This document shows positions 44,743 through 52,595 of a stretch of 64,000 bases of DNA, in pieces. Source of the stretch: Pelomonas sp. BJYL3. GTDB taxonomy: Bacteria > Pseudomonadota > Gammaproteobacteria > Burkholderiales > Burkholderiaceae_C. The stretch lies in assembly GCF_027257975.1 (NCBI RefSeq), contig NZ_JANZKX010000005.1, forward strand, positions 124,001 to 188,000. The letters run 5' to 3'. Within the stretch, counting starts at the first letter, position 1, and every line of letters starts with the position of its first letter. A program made the translations under genes and the position numbers. Below the pieces are notes generated by a model, which worked only from the letters and a program-made list of their open reading frames with translations, was not told the origin of the DNA and searched no databases.

Positions 44743-46148
44743 TGAGCACCTCTGCATCCACCCCTGTGCGCACCCGCATTGCGCCGTCCCCGACCGGCTT
44801 CCTGCACCTGGGCACCGCCCGCACGGCGCTGTTTTCCTGGGCTTTCGCTCGTCACCACGGCGGCGAGTTCGTGCTGCGTATCGAAGACACCGATGTCGCG
44901 CGCTCGACCCAGGACTCGGTCGACCAGATCCTCGCCTCCATGCACTGGCTCGGCCTGGAATATGACGAAGGCCCCGTCTACCAGATGCAGCGCCTGGACC
45001 GCTACCAGGCGGTCGTGGACCAGCTGATCGCCGAAGGCAAGGCCTACCGCTGCTACACCACGCCTGAACAGCTGGAGGCCATGAAGGCTGCCCAGGAGGC
45101 ACGAGGCGAGAAGCGCCGCTATGACGGCACCTGGCGTCCGGCCGCTGGCAAGACCTTGCCGGCCATCCCCGAGGGCGTGCAGCCGGTGATCCGCTTTGCG
45201 AATCCGGTGGACGGTGCGGTCACCTGGGACGATCTGGTCAAGGGCCCGATCACCATCGGCAACAAGGAAATCGACGACCTCATCATCATGCGCGCCGACG
45301 GCGTGCCCACCTACAACTTCGCAGTGGTGGTGGATGACTGGGACATGCGCATCAGCCATGTCTTCCGTGGCGACGAGCACGTCAACAACACGCCCTGGCA
45401 GATCAACATCTTCCAGGCCTTGGGTGCGCCGCTGCCCAAGTTTGGCCATGTGCCGGTGATCCTGGGCGATGACGGGCAGAAACTGTCCAAGCGCCGTGGC
45501 GCTGTCAGCGTCACTGCCTACGAAGAAAACGGCTACCTGCCCGAGGCCATGCTCAACTACCTGGCCCGCCTGGGCTGGAGTCATGGCGACGACGAGCTGT
45601 TCAGCCGCGAGCAGCTGGTGGCCTGGTTTGATGGCAGCCACCTGTCCAAGAGTCCGGCGCAGTGGGATGCCGCCAAGCTGGAGTGGGTCAACGGTCAGTA
45701 CATCAAGCAGGCCGACGATGCCCGCCTGGCTGAGCTGGTGGCCCAGCAGTTCGGCAAGCGGGGTCAGGTCGTGCCTGAAGCGGCCCGTCTGGCCCGGATG
45801 TGCGCGCTGTTCAAGGACCGCTGCAGCACCACGGTCGCCCTGGCGGACTGGCTGTCGATGTATGTGACGGATGTTCAGGCCAGCGATGAAGAGCGGGCCC
45901 AGCATCTGACGGATGCCCTCCGTCCGGCGCTGCACGCCCTGGCTGACAAGTTCGGCAGTCTGGAATGGACGAAGGCGGCCATCCAGGGGGCGATCAAGGA
46001 AGTGATCACCGCCCATGGCCTGAAGATGCCGCAGCTGGCCATTCCGGTGCGCGTGCTGGTGTGCGGCCGCGCCCAGACGCCCTCCGTCGACGCAGTGCTC
46101 GAACTCTTCGACAAAGAAATTGTTGTGAACCGCTTGCGCTCCTTCTAA
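44742..46148 (+). CDS. gltX: Glutamyl-tRNA synthetase
   Basis: The 468-residue class I synthetase has the HIGH-type motif in [16 protein letters not shown], the KMSKS-type motif as KLSKRRG, and [11 protein letters not shown]. The anticodon-binding C-terminal domain is complete. Its start shares one base with the metZ stop. The following tRNA cluster includes two tRNA-Glu genes, the substrate of this enzyme. Confidence 0.97.
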   Translation: MSTSASTPVRTRIAPSPTGFLHLGTARTALFSWAFARHHGGEFVLRIEDTDVARSTQDSVDQILASMHWLGLEYDEGPVYQMQRLDRYQAVVDQLIAEGKAYRCYTTPEQLEAMKAAQEARGEKRRYDGTWRPAAGKTLPAIPEGVQPVIRFANPVDGAVTWDDLVKGPITIGNKEIDDLIIMRADGVPTYNFAVVVDDWDMRISHVFRGDEHVNNTPWQINIFQALGAPLPKFGHVPVILGDDGQKLSKRRGAVSVTAYEENGYLPEAMLNYLARLGWSHGDDELFSREQLVAWFDGSHLSKSPAQWDAAKLEWVNGQYIKQADDARLAELVAQQFGKRGQVVPEAARLARMCALFKDRCSTTVALADWLSMYVTDVQASDEERAQHLTDALRPALHALADKFGSLEWTKAAIQGAIKEVITAHGLKMPQLAIPVRVLVCGRAQTPSVDAVLELFDKEIVVNRLRSF

Positions 46149-46164
46149 AAAGCGTTCTATAATC
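46134..46164 (+). promoter_or_regulatory. Promoter of the first tRNA triad
   Basis: A perfect TATAAT (46159-46164) lies just after the gltX stop, with TTGCGC (46134-46139) 19 bp upstream as a weak -35. It would start transcription about 110 bp before the first tRNA-Ala. Confidence 0.55.
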
Positions 46165-46283
46165 TTTTTCTCGCTTGAACGGCGCAACAAACAAAGCGCA
46201 GCGCGATGGCCTCGCAGGGTTAGCCAAGGTTGACCAGAGTGGCAGAAGCGTTGAGCAGTGTTTGCCCAAAGAAGAGATTCGAT

Positions 46284-46359
<76 letters not shown>

Positions 46360-46403
46360 AATTCAAATGAATGGGTGGCGCGCAGTTCAAGGAAGAAGGT
46401 TTA

Positions 46404-46479
46404 GTCCCCTTCGTCTAGAGGCCTAGGACACGACCCTTTCACGGTTGTAACAGGGGTTCGAATCCCCTAGGGGACGCCA
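46404..46479 (+). tRNA. tRNA-Glu (anticodon TTC), copy 1
   Basis: 76 nt with encoded CCA. The acceptor stem GTCCCCT pairs with AGGGGAC. The anticodon stem CGACC/GGTTG encloses CTTTCAC, anticodon TTC. Confidence 0.96.
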
Positions 46480-46515
46480 AGTTTGACAAGGCTTGGCAGT
46501 TTGTTGAAAAACAGA

Positions 46516-46546
46516 TTGCAAACTTGTTAAATATTGTGGTTATAAT
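46516..46546 (+). promoter_or_regulatory. Promoter upstream of tRNA-Asp copy 1
   Basis: A perfect TATAAT (46541-46546) lies 14 bp before the tRNA-Asp gene, with TTGCAA (46516-46521) 19 bp upstream, in an AT-rich stretch. Copy 2 of tRNA-Asp lacks this element. Confidence 0.6.
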
Positions 46547-46560
46547 ACGCTGCGATATTT

Positions 46561-46637
46561 GGAGTGGTAGTTCAGTTGGTTAGAATACCGGCCTGTCACG
46601 CCGGGGGTCGCGGGTTCGAGCCCCGTCCACTCCGCCA
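46561..46637 (+). tRNA. tRNA-Asp (anticodon GTC), copy 1
   Basis: 77 nt with encoded CCA. The acceptor stem GGAGTGG pairs with CCACTCC. The anticodon stem CCGGC/GCCGG encloses CTGTCAC, anticodon GTC. Confidence 0.96.
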
Positions 46638-46642
46638 ACAAT

Positions 46643-46673
46643 TTGTATGCAGTAAATAAATACTGTGTATAAT
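46643..46673 (+). promoter_or_regulatory. Promoter of the second tRNA triad
   Basis: TATAAT (46668-46673) with TTGTAT (46643-46648) 19 bp upstream lies in a very AT-rich segment between tRNA-Asp copy 1 and tRNA-Ala copy 2. It mirrors the promoter before the first triad; both are followed by GCTTGAACGGCGC. Confidence 0.55.
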
Positions 46674-46716
46674 ATATAAAGCTTGAACGGCGCGCCGTTA
46701 TTGAGTAAAGCTCAAT

Positions 46717-46792
<76 letters not shown>

Positions 46793-46837
46793 ATATTCTT
46801 ATGAATAGGTGGCGCGCAGTTCAGGGTAGAAGGTTTA

Positions 46838-46913
46838 GTCCCCTTCGTCTAGAGGCCTAGGACACGACCCTTTCACGGTTGTAACAGGGGTTCGAATCCC
46901 CTAGGGGACGCCA
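46838..46913 (+). tRNA. tRNA-Glu (anticodon TTC), copy 2
   Basis: The 76-nt gene is identical to copy 1 (46404-46479), including the CCA end. Confidence 0.96.
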
Positions 46914-46980
46914 AGTTTGACAAGGCTTGAGAGCATCGCTCTGAAACTTGTCCTGTGCTGGCTCGCAAGAGGCAGCATCA

Positions 46981-47057
46981 GGAGTGGTAGTTCAGTTGGT
47001 TAGAATACCGGCCTGTCACGCCGGGGGTCGCGGGTTCGAGCCCCGTCCACTCCGCCA
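46981..47057 (+). tRNA. tRNA-Asp (anticodon GTC), copy 2
   Basis: The 77-nt gene is identical to copy 1 (46561-46637). It is followed within 8 bp by a strong terminator. Confidence 0.96.
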
Positions 47058-47064
47058 AATTTGA

Positions 47065-47100
47065 AGCCCTGGTTGCAATGCAGCCGGGGCTTTTTCTTTT
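47065..47100 (+). terminator. Terminator of the tRNA cluster
   Basis: An 11-bp stem (47065-47075 with 47081-47091, two G-U pairs, 5-nt loop) is followed by TTTTCTTTT. It ends the tRNA transcript. Confidence 0.92.
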
Positions 47101-47631
47101 CCCTCTCTGAATGCTGTGTTTGCCAGCGGGGAGGTGCTCCGCAGCGCTTCGGCGCGCCTCTGCAGGCGCTTCCGGGGCGGCATGGCAATTGCCAGCATCT
47201 CCAGCTGGAGGCCGAGGCGGCATTTTTGCTGCAATTTATGACTGTAGAGGTATGGCCGGGGGTATCACTTGCCCACGCCAATATCGTGCGCTGCACATGG
47301 CATGGGAAGAGTTTCTTCTGTTTCATGTTGTGCGGGAGGCGGCAGCCCTTCATCGCCAAGGGCTCGTCAATAATCCTTCACAGTTCACATCTAAGCTTGC
47401 ATACGATTTCAATGTGAAATTTTTCATATTCGTTGATGTGGTGAAACAAAAGGTATCAGTGCGCCTTTGTGAACTACCGCACCAACTCAGGGGGCGCCCC
47501 TCCAAACAGGGGGCTTTCATCGAAGAGGCCTGGAGGCATGATGCACCGCACTGCAAGTCCGGCGGAGTCCTGATGGCGCAGCAAGCCATGGGGGCAGCCC
47601 GATCGATCGGGAAGCGTGTTTGGGGATTGGC
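47101..47631. other. 531-bp non-coding region before the EPS locus
   Basis: I see no supportable gene. The region is less GC-rich toward its right half and contains a small inverted repeat TTTCA-ATG-TGAAA (47407-47419). A weak -24/-12 like string lies at 47178-47193 but would leave a leader of over 400 nt. It must contain the promoter of the sugar-transferase gene. Confidence 0.55.
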
Positions 47632-49014
47632 ATGATCAGAATTTTTAACCACTACCTTCATCGGCGCACGCTGATGCAAGTTGCGCTCGACCTGGGCCTG
47701 ATCTTCCTGGCAACGATGCTTGTCGTGATGGCAAAAGGAGATTCGGCCGATGCGCTGATTCCTTTCGCCGCTTCGCAGGGGCTCTCCCTGGCGGGCTTCA
47801 TGTTTGTCATCAATTCCGCTTCCGGTCTGTATCAGCACACGCATAACCGTTCGCTGACGCAGTCCTGCGCCCGAGCCTTGCTGGCAACCCTGGTGGCTCT
47901 GCCGCTGGCCTATGGCTTCTCGAGGCTGGTGCCGGCATCCATTCCCCATCGCGACCTGCTGGTCCTGGCAGCCATGGCTGCCATTGCTGCGGTGATGGTG
48001 CATCGTGTCTATGCCGCGCATTCGTCGGTCCATACCCGCTCGCGCACCAAGATCCTGATTTTTGGTGCTGGCCCTGTGGCCAAGTCGGTGGGTGCGACGC
48101 TGAATTCTGCAGATCCGCATGCGGAGATCGTGGGTTATTTCGCCGGCCCCAACGAGACTGAAACGGCTGTCGGGCAGGCAGACATCATTCATCCGCAAGG
48201 CACCCTCACCGAGACTGCGCTGCGCCTGGGCGTCGACGAAATCGTCGTGGCCCTGAGCGAACGCCGGGGCGGCAGCATGCCATTGCGCGAGCTGCTGGAC
48301 TGCAAGATCTACGGCGTGCGAGTCGTGGACATCGCCACTCACTTCGAGAAGACACTGGCCCAGATCAAGATCAGCCATGTGAATGCCGGCTGGCTGATTT
48401 TTGGCGACGGCTTCAACCAGGGCATGTTCCGGACCTTCGTGAAGCGCAGCTTCGACCTGCTGTTCTCGGGTCTGCTGCTGGTGCTCAGCAGCCCCATCAT
48501 GCTGCTGGCAGCGCTGGCTGTCCGCCTGGAGTCGCGCGGCCCTGTCTTCTACAAGCAGGAGCGTGTGGGCCTGAATGGCACGACCTTCGACGTGGTGAAG
48601 TTCCGCAGCATGCGCACCGACGCCGAGAAGGATGGCAAGCCGCGTTTCGCCAGCAAGAACGACGACCGCGTGACGCGCGTTGGTCGCTTCATCCGCCGGG
48701 TCCGGATTGATGAACTGCCGCAGCTGTTCAATGTGCTGCGGGGCGAAATGAGTCTGGTGGGCCCGCGTCCCGAGCGTCCCTTCTTCGTCGATGACTTGAC
48801 CACCAAGGTGCCTTATTACGCAGTGCGCCACAGCGTCAAGCCGGGCGTGACCGGCTGGGCCCAGGTGCGCTACGAGTACGGGTCTACGCTGGAAGACTCC
48901 GTCGAGAAGCTGCAATACGATCTGTACTACGTCAAGAACCATACGCTGTTCCTGGATCTGCTGATCCTGCTGGAAACTGTTGCGGTGGTCCTGACTGGCA
49001 AGGGCGCTCGCTGA
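47632..49014 (+). CDS. PEP-CTERM-locus undecaprenyl-phosphate sugar transferase (EpsB type)
   Basis: The 460-residue polyprenyl-phosphate sugar-1-phosphate transferase starts exopolysaccharide units. The N-terminal half has four or five membrane helices and a CoA/NAD-binding-like domain (KILIFGAGPVAKSVGA). The C-terminal catalytic part shows KRSFDLLFSGLLLVLSSPIM, YKQERVGLNG, VKFRSMRTDAE, RIDELPQLFNVLRGEMSLVG and GPRPERP. I chose ATG 47632 behind GGGGA; a TTG 12 bases earlier is possible. This subtype is usually found with XrtA loci, as here. Confidence 0.92.
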   Translation: MIRIFNHYLHRRTLMQVALDLGLIFLATMLVVMAKGDSADALIPFAASQGLSLAGFMFVINSASGLYQHTHNRSLTQSCARALLATLVALPLAYGFSRLVPASIPHRDLLVLAAMAAIAAVMVHRVYAAHSSVHTRSRTKILIFGAGPVAKSVGATLNSADPHAEIVGYFAGPNETETAVGQADIIHPQGTLTETALRLGVDEIVVALSERRGGSMPLRELLDCKIYGVRVVDIATHFEKTLAQIKISHVNAGWLIFGDGFNQGMFRTFVKRSFDLLFSGLLLVLSSPIMLLAALAVRLESRGPVFYKQERVGLNGTTFDVVKFRSMRTDAEKDGKPRFASKNDDRVTRVGRFIRRVRIDELPQLFNVLRGEMSLVGPRPERPFFVDDLTTKVPYYAVRHSVKPGVTGWAQVRYEYGSTLEDSVEKLQYDLYYVKNHTLFLDLLILLETVAVVLTGKGAR

Positions 49015-49082
49015 GCAGCGTCCAGGCACATGGGTGGCGCGGCCCCGCCGCGGCGCTGTTCATACATTGATGCACATCGCTG

Positions 49083-51200
49083 ATGTCATTTGATCTGGGC
49101 GTGGCCGGCTTTCTGCTGGCCTTGCTTTTTTATGGGGCATTTGCGGCAGCCTACGGCCTGCAGCTGAGGCGTCTGCAGGGGGAGCAGCGTCGTGGCGCGT
49201 GGTTCTTCTGGGCGGGCCTGCTATGCAGCGCTGCCTGGGCGGCCACAGGGCTGGTCCAGGAGCTGCAGACCCACGATGGCATCCTGCAGGCGCTACCGCC
49301 CCTGTTTGATGCAGCGCGCTACCTCGCCTGGCTGGGCTTCATGCGCTGCTTGCTGCAGGAGGGCCGTAGCTCTGGCGACGATCGCCTGATCCATCGCAGT
49401 GCGCAGTGGCTCGCCCTGGCGCTGCTGCTGGGCAAGGCCGTGCTGGAGGGACTGTCTGAGCTGCTCCCCGCCCCGCGAGCCGTGCTGAACCATTGGGCCG
49501 CTTTTGACTGCCTGGCGCTGGCAGTGCTCGGCCTGGTGCTGGTCGAGCAGCTGCATCACAACGTCCAGGCCAGTGCGCGCTGGAACGCCAAGCCGGTCTG
49601 CATCGCGCTGGGCGTCATCTTCGCCTTCGATCTGTACCTGTATTCGCAGATGGCCCTGTTCAGGGAGTCCGACCTGGATGCCGTGAGCATCCGTGCGGGC
49701 GTGCATGCCATTGCCGTTCCTCTGCTTTTCGTCGCTGCCAGAAGGCACAAGGACTGGATCGCCAAGCTGCATGTGTCGCGCGCGGCCGTCTTCCATTCAG
49801 CGACGCTGATCCTCAGCGGCCTGTACCTCCTGTCGGTTTCTGCCGTGGGTTACTACCTGCGCTACACCGGTGGCGGATGGGGCCGTGCTTTGCAGATCGG
49901 CTTGCTGGTCCTGTCCCTGGTCGGACTGCTGCTCCTGTTCTTTTCAGGGGCCTTGCGCGCCAAGCTGCGTGTCTACATCAGCAAGAACTTCTTCAGCTAC
50001 CGATATGACTATCGGGAGGAGTGGCTGCGCTTCACGGCCATGCTGTCCTCGCAGAATTCACCGGAGGCGCTGGGGCAGTCCATCATCGAAGGCTTGGCCA
50101 ACCTGGTCGAGAGTCTGGGTGGGTCACTGTGGTTGCCCTCTCAGACCCAGGGCGGCTTTGTGCAGGCGGTGCGGCACAACGCGGTCCGCAGCCCGCTGGT
50201 GGTCCTTGAGCAAGACGAGTTCGCCCAGTTCCTGTCCAGCAGCGGCTGGATTCTGGACCTGGACCAGCTGCGTGCCGGCGGCGCCGAGGTGGGCAAGCAA
50301 TGGGTCCGCGTGCCGCAGGCCCTGCTCGATGAGCCGCGGCACTGGCTGATCGTGCCCTTGCTCGCTGGCCCGCGCCTGATCGCCTTTGTGGTGCTCGAGC
50401 GCTCGCGCGCAAGCCTGGATGTGAACTGGGAAGTCCGCGACCTGCTCAAGACGGCCAGTGCCCAGGCCGCCGGCTTCCTCGCGCAGGTGCAGGCGACCGA
50501 GGCCCTGCTCGAGGCGCGCAAGTTTGACGCCTTCCACAAGATGTCGGCCTTTGTGGTCCATGACCTCAAGAACATCGTCACCCAGCTGTCGCTGATGATG
50601 AAGAACGCTCAGAAGCATCGCGACAACCCCGAATTCCAGGACGACATGCTGGCCACGGTCGAGAACTCGCTGGAGAAGATGCGCCAGCTGTTGATGCAGC
50701 TCCGCGATGGCCAACGCCCCTTGGGAGCTCAGGGCGGCGTTGAGCTGCAGGCCCTGCTTCGGCGTTTGCAGGCTCAGGCGGCAAAGAAGGGGCGTTCGCT
50801 GGAGCTCGGCGAGCTGGAGGCCATCCAGTGCCGGGGCCAGGAGGACCGCGTCGAACGCGTGTTAGGCCATGCCGTGCAGAATGCGCTGGACGCGACGCCG
50901 CCGGAGGGCAGGGTGTCGGCGAGCCTGCATCGGCACGGCAGCAATGCCGTGGTCACCGTCACCGACACCGGCGTGGGCATGAGCGAGGACTTCATTCAGA
51001 CCAAGCTCTTCCGGCCATTCCAGACGACCAAGGAAACGGGCATGGGCATCGGTGCCTTCGAAAGTTTCCAGTATGTCCAGGAATTGGGGGGCAAGATTGA
51101 GGTGGCGAGCGTCGTGGGGGAGGGCACACGCCTCACAATCAGCCTGCCGCTGCTTTTGACACAGGAAGGCCAAGGCTTGGGGATGGTGGATGCTGCATGA
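49083..51200 (+). CDS. prsK: PEP-CTERM-system sensor histidine kinase PrsK
   Basis: The 705-residue kinase has about eight N-terminal membrane helices (residues 1-280, from GVAGFLLALLFYGAFAAAYG to LLVLSLVGLLLLFFSG), a GAF-like cytoplasmic segment, the dimerisation/phospho-His helix FVVHDLKNIVTQLSLMMKNA (His near residue 492) and a HATPase domain (VQNALDATPPEGR, VTDTGVGMSEDFI, GMGIGAFESFQYV). It overlaps prsR by four bases and should phosphorylate it. The signal is unknown. Confidence 0.95.
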   Translation: MSFDLGVAGFLLALLFYGAFAAAYGLQLRRLQGEQRRGAWFFWAGLLCSAAWAATGLVQELQTHDGILQALPPLFDAARYLAWLGFMRCLLQEGRSSGDDRLIHRSAQWLALALLLGKAVLEGLSELLPAPRAVLNHWAAFDCLALAVLGLVLVEQLHHNVQASARWNAKPVCIALGVIFAFDLYLYSQMALFRESDLDAVSIRAGVHAIAVPLLFVAARRHKDWIAKLHVSRAAVFHSATLILSGLYLLSVSAVGYYLRYTGGGWGRALQIGLLVLSLVGLLLLFFSGALRAKLRVYISKNFFSYRYDYREEWLRFTAMLSSQNSPEALGQSIIEGLANLVESLGGSLWLPSQTQGGFVQAVRHNAVRSPLVVLEQDEFAQFLSSSGWILDLDQLRAGGAEVGKQWVRVPQALLDEPRHWLIVPLLAGPRLIAFVVLERSRASLDVNWEVRDLLKTASAQAAGFLAQVQATEALLEARKFDAFHKMSAFVVHDLKNIVTQLSLMMKNAQKHRDNPEFQDDMLATVENSLEKMRQLLMQLRDGQRPLGAQGGVELQALLRRLQAQAAKKGRSLELGELEAIQCRGQEDRVERVLGHAVQNALDATPPEGRVSASLHRHGSNAVVTVTDTGVGMSEDFIQTKLFRPFQTTKETGMGIGAFESFQYVQELGGKIEVASVVGEGTRLTISLPLLLTQEGQGLGMVDAA

Positions 51201-52564
51201 GTAACGAGAACACACGTCAGCTGCTGATCGTCGAGGACGATCTGGCCCTGCAGAAACAGCTCAAATGGTCACTGGACGGCTTTGAGGCCGTGCTCGCCAG
51301 CGATGGTGCCAGCGCAGTGCAGCAGTTCCGCCGGCATCAACCGACCGTGGTCACGATGGACCTCGGCCTTCCCCCTGACCAGGACTCGGTCAGCGAAGGA
51401 TTCAAGCTGCTGGAGCGCCTCCTGGAGCTGGATCCCGCTGCCAAGGTGATCGTGCTGACGGGGCAGAACGACCATGCCAATGCGTTGCGCGCCATCCGCC
51501 TGGGCGCCTACGACTTCCTGTCCAAGCCGGTGGATCCGGATGTGCTGTCCCTGACAGTCGAGCGTGCCTTCCGCCTGCGTGAGCTGCAGGATGAGAACCG
51601 TCGCCTGCAGCGCGAACAGCAGCATGATGCCCTGGGCGGCCTGCTGACCCGCGATCCCCAGATGGTGAAGGTCTGCCGCATGGTCGAGCGGGTGGCTCCC
51701 AGCGATGCCACCGTTCTGATCCTGGGTGAAAGCGGCACCGGCAAGGAAGTGCTGGCCCAGGGACTGCATGCCGCCTCGCGCCGCAGTGGCAAGTTCGTCG
51801 CCATCAATTGCGCGGCCATCCCCGAGGCACTGCTTGAGAGCGAGCTGTTCGGCTATGAGAAGGGCGCCTTCACGGGGGCGACCAAGACCACCGTCGGCAA
51901 GATCGAAACCGCCAACGGCGGCACCTTGATGCTTGACGAAATCGGCGATCTGCCCATGGCGCTTCAGGCCAAGCTTCTGAGATTCCTCCAGGAGCGCAGC
52001 ATTGAACGCCTGGGTGGGCGGGGCGAGATCCCGGTGGATGTGCGCGTGGTCGGTGCCACGCACCAGGACCTGCAGGCCCTGATCGCCGAGGGCCGGTTCC
52101 GCGAGGATCTGTATTACCGCCTGGCTGAGATCGTGGTCGAGGTGCCGCCGTTGCGTGAGCGCCTGGGCGACGCCGTGCTGCTCGCGCATGCTTTCGTGAA
52201 GCGCTTTGCTGCGGAGCTCCGGCGCCCCGGCTTGAGCCTGGGCGAGGACGCGCAGTCCGTCATCGAGCGATGGAAGTGGCCCGGCAATGTCCGAGAGCTG
52301 CAGAACGTGATCAAGCGTGCGGTGATCATGGCCGAGCATGAGCGCATCTCGGCTGCAGACCTGTCCATCCGCGGGGCGGTGGATGACGGTGCACAGCCTG
52401 TCAACGCAGAGTTGGATCTGCGCCAGGTGCGCGAGCGAGCGGAGCGAGAGGCTGTGGTCAAGGCGCTGGCGCGGACTGACGGCAACATCGTCCGTGCCGC
52501 CGAGTTGCTGGGCGTCAGCCGCCCCACGCTCTACGATTTGATGAACCGCTTGCAATTGAAGTGA
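51197..52564 (+). CDS. prsR: PEP-CTERM-system sigma-54 response regulator PrsR
   Basis: The 455-residue NtrC-type activator has a receiver (LLIVEDDLALQK; Asp in VTMDLGLPPD; Lys in FLSKPVDPD), an AAA+ domain with Walker A GESGTGKE (about residue 178), the sigma-54 contact loop GAFTGA (about 224) and Walker B GGTLMLDEIGDL, and a Fis-type HTH at the end (GNIVRAAELLGVSRPTLYDL). It should open RpoN promoters; three -24/-12 elements are found downstream in this locus. Confidence 0.96.
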   Translation: MSNENTRQLLIVEDDLALQKQLKWSLDGFEAVLASDGASAVQQFRRHQPTVVTMDLGLPPDQDSVSEGFKLLERLLELDPAAKVIVLTGQNDHANALRAIRLGAYDFLSKPVDPDVLSLTVERAFRLRELQDENRRLQREQQHDALGGLLTRDPQMVKVCRMVERVAPSDATVLILGESGTGKEVLAQGLHAASRRSGKFVAINCAAIPEALLESELFGYEKGAFTGATKTTVGKIETANGGTLMLDEIGDLPMALQAKLLRFLQERSIERLGGRGEIPVDVRVVGATHQDLQALIAEGRFREDLYYRLAEIVVEVPPLRERLGDAVLLAHAFVKRFAAELRRPGLSLGEDAQSVIERWKWPGNVRELQNVIKRAVIMAEHERISAADLSIRGAVDDGAQPVNAELDLRQVRERAEREAVVKALARTDGNIVRAAELLGVSRPTLYDLMNRLQLK

Positions 52565-52595
52565 GCGGCCAGAGACCGCGCTAAAGGAGGCAGCT

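Noticed and set aside
47178-47193. Sigma-54-like string CGGCATGGCAATTGCC upstream of the sugar transferase
   Set aside because: Spacing is correct but the outer bases and one -24 base deviate, and it would leave a 5' leader of over 400 nt. Kept only as a note.
47111-47635. 174-codon plus-strand frame before the sugar transferase gene
   Set aside because: It begins in the tRNA-terminator flank, changes composition halfway and has no recognisable motif or ribosome binding site.
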